DNA from: Thermoplasmata archaeon
GTDB taxonomy: Archaea > Thermoplasmatota > Thermoplasmata > Thermoplasmatales > Thermoplasmataceae
Direction of reading: 5' to 3'
NCBI GenBank assembly: GCA_021835265.1
Contig: JAKBQK010000552.1
Span: 1-17,422, forward strand
DNA length: 17,422 nt
In this document: piece by piece, positions 1-7,727 of the stretch
Layout: the number at the start of each line of letters is the position of its first letter
How positions within the stretch are numbered: the stretch's first letter is position 1
The notes under the pieces: model-generated
Told to the model about the DNA's origin: nothing
The model's database searches: none
What the model saw: only the letters and a program-made list of their open reading frames with translations
Made by a program: the position numbers and the translations under genes

Positions 1-1
1 A

Positions 2-1909
2 TTCAGGAGGAATAAGCTGGAAACCATCATTAGCAGGGAACATGCTCTTCGTTTTGCTTTCATGGCTGTTTCTGGCCTTCTCTTTGTGGGCGCAAACGCA
101 GCCTGGAATGGGCTTGGGTACCTGAATACTTTGGCATGGTTTCTTGAGTGGTCATCAGTTGTTCTTGCATTTCTCTGCGTTTACGCATCTGTTCGCACAA
201 CCGAACTGAAGAATCACACTTACGGATATGTCCTAATTACAGTATCCATCGTTATATCAGCAATTTCCTACTTATTTTCTGTAACTGCACCACAAGTGAA
301 TAATGCAATAAACCAGTCCATAAATCCGTATTATTTTCTCGTATTAGGAATACCCCTTCTTCTTATGCCGTTTCTGGTCAGGTTGGACCTGAAGAAACTG
401 GACAATTCCAAATTTGCGCCCTTGATTTTCATCATCCTCGTGATTGTGTCCCTTGCGTTCCTCCTCTACATGTTCTCTTCAATTTCACCACCTTTTCCTA
501 CGGATGAGTCCGTTTTCGACATCTACGCAGCACACCTTTTCCTTTCTGGTCTGAATCCCTACAACCCGGCACTGATGGCAAATGCATTCAACTATTACCA
601 TTTCAGATTCCAGGCATTTGATCCCATCACTCCTCTGACAACAGGCGGTTATGTTAACAGCCTCACTTATCCTGCCCTTTCATTTTTGGTATTCATTCCC
701 GCCGTTCTGCTGAAATTGAAGGCTTCCATCGTGATGCTTCCATTCCTTATTGCTCCAGTGGTGATCGTATGGTATAGGGCATGGTCGAGAAAAAAGTGGC
801 TCCACTCCGCTTATGCAATCCTTCCATTCCTAGCTCTGCTCACCTATGTATATCAAGGGGGATCAGCTGATACCGATGCACTTTGGGCAGCTCTTCTCAT
901 GCTCTCATATTTTGTTTTGCCGAGATACAAAACATCTGGGTTGCTGTTTGGGTTATCACTTTCTGTAAAGCAATTCCCAATACTTGCTTTTCCTTTCCTT
1001 GTTTTTTTTCTGTACAAAGAGTATGGCATCAGAAAAATGCTGCTTTGGACTCTAGTGACCGGGGGAGCTTTCATTGCAGTAAATGGCTACTTCATTTCTA
1101 AAGGCCCAGATTACTGGATTACATCCATGCTGGCCAATGAATTTGCTCCTTTAATTGGTATAGGTTTTGGAGTACCTCAATTATCATTTTCTGGGATATT
1201 CAATATTCCTGCGATATACTTCACAATTGCAATGATTGATCTTTTGATTGCATTTTTCCTCCTTTACGTCATAAAATACAGGGAGCTGAAATACGCTCTT
1301 TTTGCTTTTCCCATAATCATATTTCTTTTTGATTACAGGCTTTTTTCTCAATACCTCTTCTACTGGATGTTGCTTTCATTAATTCCCATGCTCGATTCCA
1401 TGGAAAAGGGCAAATTGAGTCCTGTATATCCTAAAGCAGAGGGCGCAACGGTTTCCAGCAACAAATACAACTTTAAATTGCCTAAAATAAGGGATAAAGC
1501 ACTTGTGGCAGCTCTTGCAGTGTTGATTGTTGGCAGCATGGCATTAGGATACCACGAAGATGCCCAGAATTCCCATGGAACATTTAAGATAACCTCTGTA
1601 AGTTATGCGAGCTCCAATGCCACAGGTCAAGTGAGTCAGATGAATTTAACTATATCTTATCATGGAAACGGAAACCGAACACCGGTATTTTTCAGGGTTT
1701 TCCCTAATGGCCCGATCGTGAATGGGAACATGCTTCTCTGGACGACTAACAACTCAAACACTCTGGTTGAAGGTCAGACATATAAAATAACAATTTTCCC
1801 ACAGTATCCAGAATATTACGTAAATCCAGTCAGGGGTTTCATGGTGGTGGCCTATTATGGTATCATACAGGGGAGCAGGTATATTCCTGCAAACACTAGT
1901 AACACATAA
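2..1909 (+). CDS. GT-C-like polytopic membrane protein, probable lipid-linked-sugar glycosyltransferase (5' end open)
   Basis: The product has about ten to twelve hydrophobic segments. After the early membrane segments comes an acidic loop PTDESVFDIYAAHLF (residues 147-160 counted from ATG 62), followed by SGLNPYNP. Acidic residues in an early outer loop and an NPYxP-like motif are typical of GT-C enzymes that use polyprenyl-phosphate sugars, including the GT87/DUF2029-like group. SVKQFPILAFPFLVFF in mid-protein also fits that group. After a last membrane segment near residue 490, about 115 residues form a soluble, probably outer-face tail with sequons NAT, NLT, NRT, NNS and NTS. The frame is open to the window's left edge and the residues before ATG 62 are basic, as expected of a cytosolic tail. 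ATG 62 has no Shine-Dalgarno or TATA signal, whereas AGGAGG lies at 5-10. The true start is therefore uncertain and may lie outside the window. The family assignment is inference from motif and topology; the gene itself is clear. Confidence 0.8.
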   Translation, partial: FRRNKLETIISREHALRFAFMAVSGLLFVGANAAWNGLGYLNTLAWFLEWSSVVLAFLCVYASVRTTELKNHTYGYVLITVSIVISAISYLFSVTAPQVNNAINQSINPYYFLVLGIPLLLMPFLVRLDLKKLDNSKFAPLIFIILVIVSLAFLLYMFSSISPPFPTDESVFDIYAAHLFLSGLNPYNPALMANAFNYYHFRFQAFDPITPLTTGGYVNSLTYPALSFLVFIPAVLLKLKASIVMLPFLIAPVVIVWYRAWSRKKWLHSAYAILPFLALLTYVYQGGSADTDALWAALLMLSYFVLPRYKTSGLLFGLSLSVKQFPILAFPFLVFFLYKEYGIRKMLLWTLVTGGAFIAVNGYFISKGPDYWITSMLANEFAPLIGIGFGVPQLSFSGIFNIPAIYFTIAMIDLLIAFFLLYVIKYRELKYALFAFPIIIFLFDYRLFSQYLFYWMLLSLIPMLDSMEKGKLSPVYPKAEGATVSSNKYNFKLPKIRDKALVAALAVLIVGSMALGYHEDAQNSHGTFKITSVSYASSNATGQVSQMNLTISYHGNGNRTPVFFRVFPNGPIVNGNMLLWTTNNSNTLVEGQTYKITIFPQYPEYYVNPVRGFMVVAYYGIIQGSRYIPANTSNT

Positions 1910-2310
1910 TTCCAAGCCAAAATAGTCCAATAATAGGATTGAATTCCGAGGATCCATTTCCTCAATTTAAAATCCAGACCGCGACCTGTTCATCTGCAAA
2001 CTTTCTATCATTCTGGTTGAGTCCCTCCTAACCTGATTCAGGATCAGATTAGTTCGAACCTCACAACCCTTGAAGATTCTGCAAGATCAAGGGAGGAAAG
2101 GTCCTTCGCACACAGATGCACTTACATTCCCCCAATAGCAAGGATTAAACAGGCAGAAAATGGCAGCAGTTTTGGACAGTTTTGTATACTTTTAGACAGT
2201 TAACTTATGCATTTTTAATACTTTAAGGCAGCAGTTTGTGCTGGTTTAAGCTAAAATCAGCGCAGATTATGCAATAGTTCTGGCAAATATGAGGTAGGAC
2301 TGGCAGCCTA
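1910..2310. other. Gene-poor spacer with nested direct repeats and a possible small degenerate frame
   Basis: No convincing gene lies between the membrane protein and the interrupted frame. It holds the 20-bp-period direct repeat at 2171-2210 and an 11-bp direct repeat GGCAGCAGTTT at 2162-2172 and 2227-2237. On the minus strand two short open stretches between about 2121 (GTG) and 1967 (TAA) could be joined by one frameshift into a hydrophilic peptide of about 50 residues. This resembles nothing I recognise and may be chance. Confidence 0.4.
2171..2210. repeat. Two tandem 20-bp units carrying TTTRGACAGTT
   Basis: TTTGGACAGTT (2171) and TTTAGACAGTT (2191) match at 10 of 11 positions and are exactly 20 bases apart, close to two helical turns. 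Such spacing suits a tandem protein-binding site, but no intact gene starts nearby, so it may be a relic operator or chance. Confidence 0.35.
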
Positions 2311-2531
2311 TTATGCAGCATCAGGCACCTTCATGTATTCAATCATAGCCTTATGGTCATTATCACCCGACCGCATTTCAATGGGCTTCCCACTCACACT
2401 GAAGGGAGAGGTTATCTCGTAGTCTTCATTAGTCTTGTCAACACCATCTGACAGTCCTACCCCGTATCCCAGTGCTCTGTCATTTTAATAGGCTAACTTC
2501 TCTATTGGAGGTAACTTTATTTTTGCTTTTT

Positions 2532-2556
2532 CAAATTCTCAACTGTGTTGCATAAC
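2532..2556. repeat. Left target duplication (9 bp) plus left terminal inverted repeat (16 bp)
   Basis: CAAATTCTC (2532-2540) abuts AACTGTGTTGCATAAC (2541-2556). The last base of the repeat is part of the transposase stop codon (2556-2558). Confidence 0.9.
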
Positions 2557-3517
2557 TACCCATATGCCCTTGTATTTTCTCTCATGATGTTGTAATAGAG
2601 CACCTTCAGGCCGACTTCCTGGATCATGTAATCCGTTCTTTTTGCCCTTATGATCTCACCCATTACCCGCTTAAGGCCTGAGAAATATATCTCTACAGTC
2701 CATCTCTTGCCATATTCATGGATGCGCTTCCATTCCTCTTCCCCAAGCTTCCTGATCTCCCTTGCTGTCTTCCCTCTCAGGGGAGATGCCTTTGATAAGG
2801 TGCTGAAGTTCTTTCTCAGCGGAATAATGGCCTCGCTGCCATTATTCCTCAATAAATTGAAGATGCTCCTGGAATCATATGCCTTGTCCGCGAATACCCT
2901 GTGTTCCGATCCAGTGATAAGTTTACCGAACTGAGTGGCATCATGGCTGTTTTCTGTGGTAAGGGAAATGCGGGATGCCATGATCCTCTCTGTGTCTGCC
3001 GAGACATGAAGCTTGATCCATCCCTTCCTCTTCTTTGCCCATTTGTTGGACATCCAGTCACCTCTGATAGTAGTCTTGAAACCTGTAGAATCTATTGCAA
3101 CAGAAGAGGATGCATTCATGATCTCAGGCACTTTGTTCCTCCTTATTCTTCTGAAGATTGAGGCGTAAGATATTCCCGGAATACCTAGAATTTCCTGGAA
3201 TATTCTCATGTATGATTCCAGGGATCTGAATGATGCATTGAAGACTGCCCTTATTCTAGACAGGATCTAGAGATCTTATCCGGAAGAATAAAGGGTCTTC
3301 CGTTCTTCCCCCGGTTCTGATACTTCAGATCATGCCTGTAGGTCCCGGTATCCCCGAGGTCAAGGATATCTTTCATGCGTCTGACAAGCGATTCATTGTA
3401 CAGGGACCATATCCTTTTATTACTGCTCTTTCCATGGACTGATGGGTTGTTGTTCTGCACAAACAACACCCATCCTATTTTCAAGAAGAATTATTGCATG
3501 GGTTATGCAACACAGTT
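2541..3517 (-). mobile_element. IS5-family-like insertion sequence, 977 bp, complete ends
   Basis: The element is bounded by perfect 16-bp terminal inverted repeats, AACTGTGTTGCATAAC at 2541-2556 and its reverse complement at 3502-3517. It is flanked on both sides by the identical 9-mer CAAATTCTC (2532-2540 and 3518-3526), a target-site duplication. It carries one DDE transposase on the minus strand whose stop codon overlaps the left inverted repeat. A 9-bp duplication is within the range known for IS5-family groups such as the IS903 group. Perfect ends and perfect duplication indicate a recent insertion. Confidence 0.9.
2556..3484 (-). pseudogene. IS5-family DDE transposase, split by one frameshift
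   Basis: The N-terminal part (3484-3251, TTG start) contains WSLYNESLVRRMKDILDL, a typical IS5-type beginning. The catalytic part (read from about 3272, or from ATG 3209, to 2556) is in the next frame. Counting from ATG 3209, the DDE residues are D40 (VAIDSTGFK), D108 (VFADKAYDS) and E173. Y166, R169, E173 and K180 exactly match the Y-2-R-3-E-6-K signature of the IS4/IS5 superfamily. The frames join at about 3257-3272, where a missing C in a short CC run would restore PDKISRSLSRIRAVFN. No slippery heptamer is visible, so programmed frameshifting is not favoured. The choice is between a true inactivating deletion and a base-calling error. Apart from this shift the protein is complete. Confidence 0.85.
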
Positions 3518-3526
3518 CAAATTCTC
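3502..3526. repeat. Right terminal inverted repeat (16 bp) plus right target duplication (9 bp)
   Basis: GTTATGCAACACAGTT (3502-3517) is the exact reverse complement of the left end and is followed directly by CAAATTCTC (3518-3526). Confidence 0.9.
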
Positions 3527-3587
3527 CATCGATTATTACTATAGCAGACTCTTTATCCCTGAAATATGAGAAATGGGCTATTGTATG

Positions 3588-3642
3588 ATTTCAGATTTAT
3601 TTCACTATCTAAATTAATTGTACCCTGGGATAAATCTGAAAT
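3588..3642. repeat. Perfect 13-bp inverted repeat with 29-base loop
   Basis: ATTTCAGATTTAT (3588-3600) pairs with ATAAATCTGAAAT (3630-3642). It lies exactly where the interrupted minus-strand frame ends. It could be the end of a small non-autonomous element, a recombination scar, or a weak A/T-rich hairpin. No T-run follows, so a terminator is not supported. Confidence 0.5.
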
Positions 3643-3678
3643 AACCTGAGAATGTGAAATTGTTCCATTTTTATCTTC

Positions 3679-3921
3679 TTATTCAGGTGCACCGTTACGG
3701 AGGGAGTCTTCCACCGTATCCCTTAACTGCCTAAGCAGAATTATCCTGACCTTTGGCATATTTACAGGTAACAAACGAGATATGTAGATGTATATATGAT
3801 AAAAATAGCGAACTAATCTTCCCCAGAGAATGTTTCCATACAATCTCCAATTAGTCAGAAAACTCCGACATTGGACGTTTTCCACTAACCTAGGAATTGG
3901 GACGAATTGTGGTAGGATCAA
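3679..3921 (-). CDS. Short hypothetical frame downstream of the broken epimerase
   Basis: An 80-codon frame starts at TTG 3921 and overlaps the epimerase stop (TTGA overlap). It contains an aromatic, hydrophobic stretch (RYFYHIYIYISRLLP) followed by RIILLRQL. That resembles the N-terminal helix of some sugar O-acyltransferases, but no hexapeptide repeat follows in any frame before the stop at 3679, so at best it is a fragment. Its location behind a dead gene and its TTG start make a functional protein doubtful. Confidence 0.25.
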   Translation of the reverse strand: MILPQFVPIPRLVENVQCRSFLTNWRLYGNILWGRLVRYFYHIYIYISRLLPVNMPKVRIILLRQLRDTVEDSLRNGAPE

Positions 3922-4806
3922 ATAAGACCAATATGGCGCGCCATCTCAGTTATTCCATTCTCGATTATGGTTTTAGCATGCCACCCTAAATGTTCCTTGG
4001 TTTTATTGATATCAGCCAGAGTGAAGAGCTGGTAATTTCTGAATGGGTTATTCACATATTCCGGATTTAACTCCTTTTTTAGCACCAACGCCATTGCCCT
4101 TACCACGTCATTGAATGTCGTTGTGACCCTGTCCCAACATTGTATACTTCCCCAGGCCTGCCTCTCCCCATAACTCTTATTGTGGTTTCAGCAATGTCCT
4201 CAACATACACGAAGTCCCTGCTTTGGGTCCCATCACCGTAAACGACAGGCACATCTCCATTCTGTATTGCCTCCAAGAACTTCTTCATTATGCTGGAGTA
4301 AATTCCCTTGCGGTTATCCCCGATTCCGTATGGATTGAAATAACGCATAGAGATAACTACCACTTCCCCCTTTTGGTGAAGTATTTTCCAAGATGCTCTT
4401 CGAAGAGTTTTGTCATTGAATACATGTTTTCGTGACCTGGGATCTGCATGTCCTCACTTCCTGCTTTGGATATGTTTCCATAAACTGAGGATGATGAGAC
4501 AAGGACAATCCTTTTGACATGGTTGGCGGATACCGCCTTTAAAACATTCAGGGTCCCTCTGACATTAACATCAAAGCCAGTGAAAAGATCACCTTCGAAC
4601 TGCGGTGGTGAAGTGACTGCAGCTAAATGGAAAATCCCGTCTATATCGGAAGTGGCTGCCATTAACTCGCTAAGATCCATTATGTTTATGTTGTAATCAG
4701 GACTCCCTGTAATATCAAGCGAAAGGGTTTCGCTCCCTTCGTTGAGTAGCTGTGATTTTATGTTTCTTCCAATGAAACCCTCTCCACCGGTTAACAGGTA
4801 ACGTAT
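3918..4806 (-). pseudogene. NAD-dependent nucleotide-sugar epimerase/dehydratase (GalE-like SDR), broken
   Basis: Three consecutive minus-strand frames make one extended short-chain dehydrogenase of about 295 residues, near normal family length. Segment 1 (4806-4357) has the NAD-binding glycine motif LLTGGEGFIG, HLAAVTSPP, the serine motif VSSSSVYGN and catalytic YSMTK. Segment 2 (4363-4100) has MRYFNPYG, VVYGDGTQSRDFVYVEDIA and YNVGTG. Segment 3 (4106-3918) has TTFNDVVRAM and the C-terminal helix region ending ARHIGLI. Shifts occur at about 4364-4370 (a five-G run) and about 4114-4120 (a three-G run), each equal to one missing base. The codon at the expected start, before RYLLTGG, is ATA, and no in-frame start lies between it and the upstream stop. 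It would have made a UDP-sugar epimerase or dehydratase product for the glycosyltransferases nearby. The exact substrate cannot be told. Confidence 0.85.
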
Positions 4807-4920
4807 TATACCGATGAAATTTTCATGTGCGGAAAAACTTAATGTTTTTACCGCTAGTCAACACCTAAGAAACTTACTTGAAAATATCATCCTAAATTTT
4901 CCAGTGGTACATCTGGATAA

Positions 4921-5028
4921 AGTGCCTCTTTAATATTGATACAAGTCATAAGACATCGATAAGTGAAATGCTTTACTGTAGGGGCAAAGATGTTATTATG
5001 AATATATATTACATCGTGAAGAGGCACT
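4921..5028. repeat. 108-base segment bounded by perfect 10-bp inverted repeats
   Basis: AGTGCCTCTT (4921-4930) is the reverse complement of AAGAGGCACT (5019-5028). The segment is A/T-rich, non-coding, and lies between the divergent broken epimerase and the glycosyltransferase at 5071. It has the shape of a small inverted-repeat element or of a looped regulatory site. No clear target duplication flanks it. Confidence 0.35.
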
Positions 5029-5043
5029 AAAAAGGGACAATCA

Positions 5044-5058
5044 TTTTAAATTAAATTT
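5044..5058 (+). promoter_or_regulatory. TATA-like box for the glycosyltransferase at 5071
   Basis: TTTTAAATTAAATTT is centred about 20-25 bases before the GTG start, and no Shine-Dalgarno sequence lies between. This fits a leaderless archaeal transcript. Confidence 0.5.
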
Positions 5059-5070
5059 CGTTGCAGAATA

Positions 5071-6222
5071 GTGCGATTGGCATACATTGGGAACTTCATA
5101 AACCATGGGAAATCTTTGGTAACCGTTGGAAGCGCAATTGTCTATGCCTTGTCAGAACTTAGTGAAGTGGAATCTATTGATGTATATTGCCATGTTCCAA
5201 ATGCTGATCAAGAAGATGGATATGTTCCCGATAAGGTTAATGTGCTTCCTCTCTATGATTCACAGAAACCATTTTCGACTTTAAATCTCTACAGTATAGA
5301 CTGGAAAAAATATGATTCTGTAATTTTTAATCTCCTTCCTACAGTCTTTGGAAGGTCCTCATTGATTAACTTAATTGGCTTAACTGCACCAGTCGCTCTG
5401 ACCAAATTAGGGAATAGAAATATAAAGATAATATATCACAACTCAACAATTACAAATGACTTGGAGAAATTAGGGTACAACTCAAGCAAGGATCTAATTA
5501 GAAAGTATGTTCTTTCCCGCATCGAAAGACTGATTTTTCGCACAATACCGACATTCATGCCCGTCAGGCTTTATGTAGAAAAAGTTATGGAAAAGGTAAA
5601 AGGGGCGAAAGTCAGATATGTCAACCTAAGGTATCTTGAGGGGTTAGCATCAATCTTTATTAATCGGTCAGACAAAATGGAAAGAATAGAAAAACCTTCA
5701 AACCCAATGCCTTTGAGGATCGTACTCCTGCATGGTTACTGGGGCCCTCAAAAGAATCTGGAATTAGCCATGAAAACTCTTATGGACCTTCGAGAGGAGG
5801 GATATTATTTCCATCTTGTTTTGAGCGGCAGAATAAACACTAGTTTTCCTTCATATGCGGAAGAATTGCAACGTATGGTTGAAAAGTACTCCTCAATAAT
5901 TGGGGAAAGGGTTGAATACGTTCCTGAAAAGGATATTATGTGGCTCTTTCTTAGATCTGATCTAGTATTGATTCCGTACAACACCCCGGGCGGGCATTCT
6001 GGGGTTCTTGAAACTGCGATAACCTTCGACAACAGAGTTGTTTGTGTAAATCATCCAGAATATGCAGAACAATCTGATGGACTTTCAAACGTAGTCCTTT
6101 GTGGGGAGCAGGATTTACCCCAGAAGCTGAGGGAATATTTTGGCACACATCTGGAAACGATTTCAATAGAAGTATCTGGAAAAATAGAACGTGCTAAAGA
6201 AAATCTAAGAGTAATCCTTTAG
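5071..6222 (+). CDS. GT-B fold glycosyltransferase, distant GT4-like
   Basis: The protein is 383 residues and cytosolic. Its N-terminus, MRLAYIGNF, is a typical first beta strand of a GT-B enzyme and supports the GTG start at 5071. The C-terminal nucleotide-sugar domain begins near residue 215 with RIVLLHGYWGPQKNLELAM (216-234), the usual G-x-x-x-x-K-N motif after the first strand. Next come VLSGRINT and IPYNTPGGHSGVLETA (301-316). The standard GT4 E-x7-E pair is altered: the first glutamate position is glycine (G307) while E314 is kept. It probably transfers a sugar from an NDP-sugar to a growing lipid-linked glycan. A decayed relative lies downstream at 6872-7504, so the two were probably neighbours in one pathway or arose by duplication. 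Donor and acceptor are unknown. Confidence 0.85.
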   Translation: MRLAYIGNFINHGKSLVTVGSAIVYALSELSEVESIDVYCHVPNADQEDGYVPDKVNVLPLYDSQKPFSTLNLYSIDWKKYDSVIFNLLPTVFGRSSLINLIGLTAPVALTKLGNRNIKIIYHNSTITNDLEKLGYNSSKDLIRKYVLSRIERLIFRTIPTFMPVRLYVEKVMEKVKGAKVRYVNLRYLEGLASIFINRSDKMERIEKPSNPMPLRIVLLHGYWGPQKNLELAMKTLMDLREEGYYFHLVLSGRINTSFPSYAEELQRMVEKYSSIIGERVEYVPEKDIMWLFLRSDLVLIPYNTPGGHSGVLETAITFDNRVVCVNHPEYAEQSDGLSNVVLCGEQDLPQKLREYFGTHLETISIEVSGKIERAKENLRVIL

Positions 6223-6279
6223 ATTTCCAATATTAGGAACAGGATAGAATTATGCCTCTTAAATCAATAGATCTTCAAT

Positions 6280-6900
6280 TCATGCGCGGTACAATTCAAT
6301 CAGTTTCTTAACTCCAGAAGTGAGCTAGAAATTGGGTTAAGTTCTTAATCCGTGGGCATATTTTAAGTCAGTTGGAAAATTTTCGCGTACTTCAAAAGCT
6401 TTGAATATTATGGAAACAGCTTCACTTTGATTAAATGAGTTAATAATCCCTCCCCACTTGTATTCGATTACAATCAGAAACACCAACAGATTTTGATAGT
6501 ATTGCAGGTATCTCACAAAAGGTAATTGCAATACCACTTCTCCAAATCCTTCCCCGAATTTGTGGAGAGTAAATACTAATTATAAAGATTCACCGTAGAA
6601 TTTTATTAGTTGTTCCGGGGTCAGTCGCCCGCAAAGCAAAATATGCCCCCCTTATCGCTGGATTTATAATCCTTCTGTAGCTATCCAACTGACAGCCCGA
6701 TCTAACGTTTACCATCCTGAATTGCTCTAGAATACCTTTTTTAATGGCTATTTTGTTGAGACCATTTATTAACAGACCCAATCCTTTATAAAAATGGCGG
6801 GAGTACAGCCCACAAACAAACAAAATCTCATTATTATCGATACTTTTCGGATCACAAATGAATTTATCTAGTTCAAGACAGAGAGTGTCGCAGCTTTCTC
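6280..6900 (-). pseudogene. Decayed GT4 glycosyltransferase, C-terminal half
   Basis: Reading leftwards on the minus strand, the order of GT4 motifs is preserved in two frames. First come LELDKFICDPKS and NEILFVCGLYSRHFYKGLG (compare the family's FVGRL..YKGLD), then LINGLNKI and CQLDSYRRI. After a frame change near 6600 come LTPEQLIKFYGES, a stop, FGEGFGEVVLQ (the E-G-F-G motif), then INSFNQSEAVSIIFKAFE and KYAHGLRT. Two further stops lie in-frame before SGVKKLIELYRA and the terminal TGA at 6280-6282. At least three internal stops and one frameshift make this a real relic. The N-terminal domain is absent. Its right end abuts, and probably overlaps, an opposite-strand relic near 6872-6920. Confidence 0.75.
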
Positions 6901-7504
6901 TGCACTCTACCTCAATGGTAAGCTTAAATCTTCATCGATATTCGTTCTACCGCCCAACAACAATATTCCCAAGGTTCTTCTATACGGTTTCTAGTGACCG
7001 CAGAAAGACCTTAAAACCGCGCTATTAGCAATCCAGGAGGTCAGGAGTGAATCTTGGAAATTCAAGACTGTCCTTGCAGGAGGAATCAATGTGCATTTTA
7101 AGGACGATGTGCAATGGTATGAAAATGTCAGGAAGGAATTTCACTGCTCTCTTGACATGGTTCAGGGTTACATAGAGGAGGGGACTTTTTATTTATTTCT
7201 AAAATCCAATATCATCGTACCCCTTTATAGGACGGTTGTGGGATTTTCAGGTATTATGTTATACGCGATGTTCTACGGTATTAACAATATCGTTCCAGAA
7301 TTTGAGGAATATACTGAACAGTATGGCAGTTATCCCCATGTGAGGTTTATCTCTGTGAATTATGGTGTAAATGACATAACTACCGCCTTGAAGGCCGTAC
7401 TCAGTGCTGGAAATTACTCAAGAAATGATATTTATCCTTCAGAGGCATTTCGGGATTTTGTCAAGGAATTTCAAGAAAGGATTTTCATGGGAGAATCATA
7501 TTAG
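6872..7504 (+). pseudogene. Decayed glycosyltransferase related to the enzyme at 5071-6222
   Basis: One forward frame reads ALYLNGKLKSSSIF, then PKVLLYGF, two adjacent stops (TAG 6992, TGA 6995), PQKDLKTALLAIQEV, TVLAGGIN, GYIEEGTFYLFLKSNIIVPLYR and VGFSGIMLYAMFYG. This parallels the intact protein's IVLLHGYWGPQKNLELAM, VLSGRINT, VEYVPEKDIMWLFLRSDLVLIPY and GGHSGVLETA, with the two stops replacing Trp-Gly. Everything N-terminal of about residue 180 of the intact relative is missing. The 3' part (from GTG 7091) remains open for 137 codons, so a truncated product is conceivable but would lack the acceptor domain. Confidence 0.75.
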
Positions 7505-7727
7505 GATGTTTATTTTATACGAAATGTGACTGCAGTATTACCCATGATCAAATATCAGAAGATGAGTTATTCCTTTCCAATCATCAGGGCTTTCCGGTCA
7601 TCCATAAACACGGAAATCATGTCACAAATCACTTTGAAGAGAATTGAGTCAATCGGTAATTCAGAGTCGTTGGCTATCAAATGTTGCTTAAAGGGCATTC
7701 AACATGGGGAGTATACAAAGGTGTCCA

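Larger units (their letters stand above)
2311..3590 (-). pseudogene. Unidentified reading frame interrupted by the IS5-like element
   Basis: If the IS (2541-3517) and one copy of its 9-bp target duplication are removed, the minus strand reads continuously from about 3590 to a TAA at 2311-2313, across the insertion point: ...SAIVIIDGEFEKAKIKLP..., where GEF is encoded at the duplication. One in-frame stop (TAA, 2485-2487, following LAY) separates this from NDRALGYGVGLSDGVDK and a C-terminus ending EYMKVPDAA. The upstream end hits a stop at 3591-3593, inside an inverted repeat, so the N-terminus is missing. I do not recognise the family. The residue composition is protein-like and the insertion-site continuity is good evidence that this was coding. 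It was probably already damaged, or has decayed since. Confidence 0.6.

Noticed and set aside
2028..2046. Small hairpin CCTGATTCAGG downstream of the first membrane gene as a terminator
   Set aside because: It is over 100 bases past the stop codon and no T-run follows.
2049..2059. GTTCGAAC resembling the T-loop of a tRNA
   Set aside because: The flanking bases do not form a T-arm stem on either strand and no acceptor or anticodon arm can be folded around it.
2650..3161. Forward-strand frames (94 and 86 codons) inside the insertion sequence
   Set aside because: Both are antisense to the DDE transposase, whose catalytic signature is complete on the minus strand.
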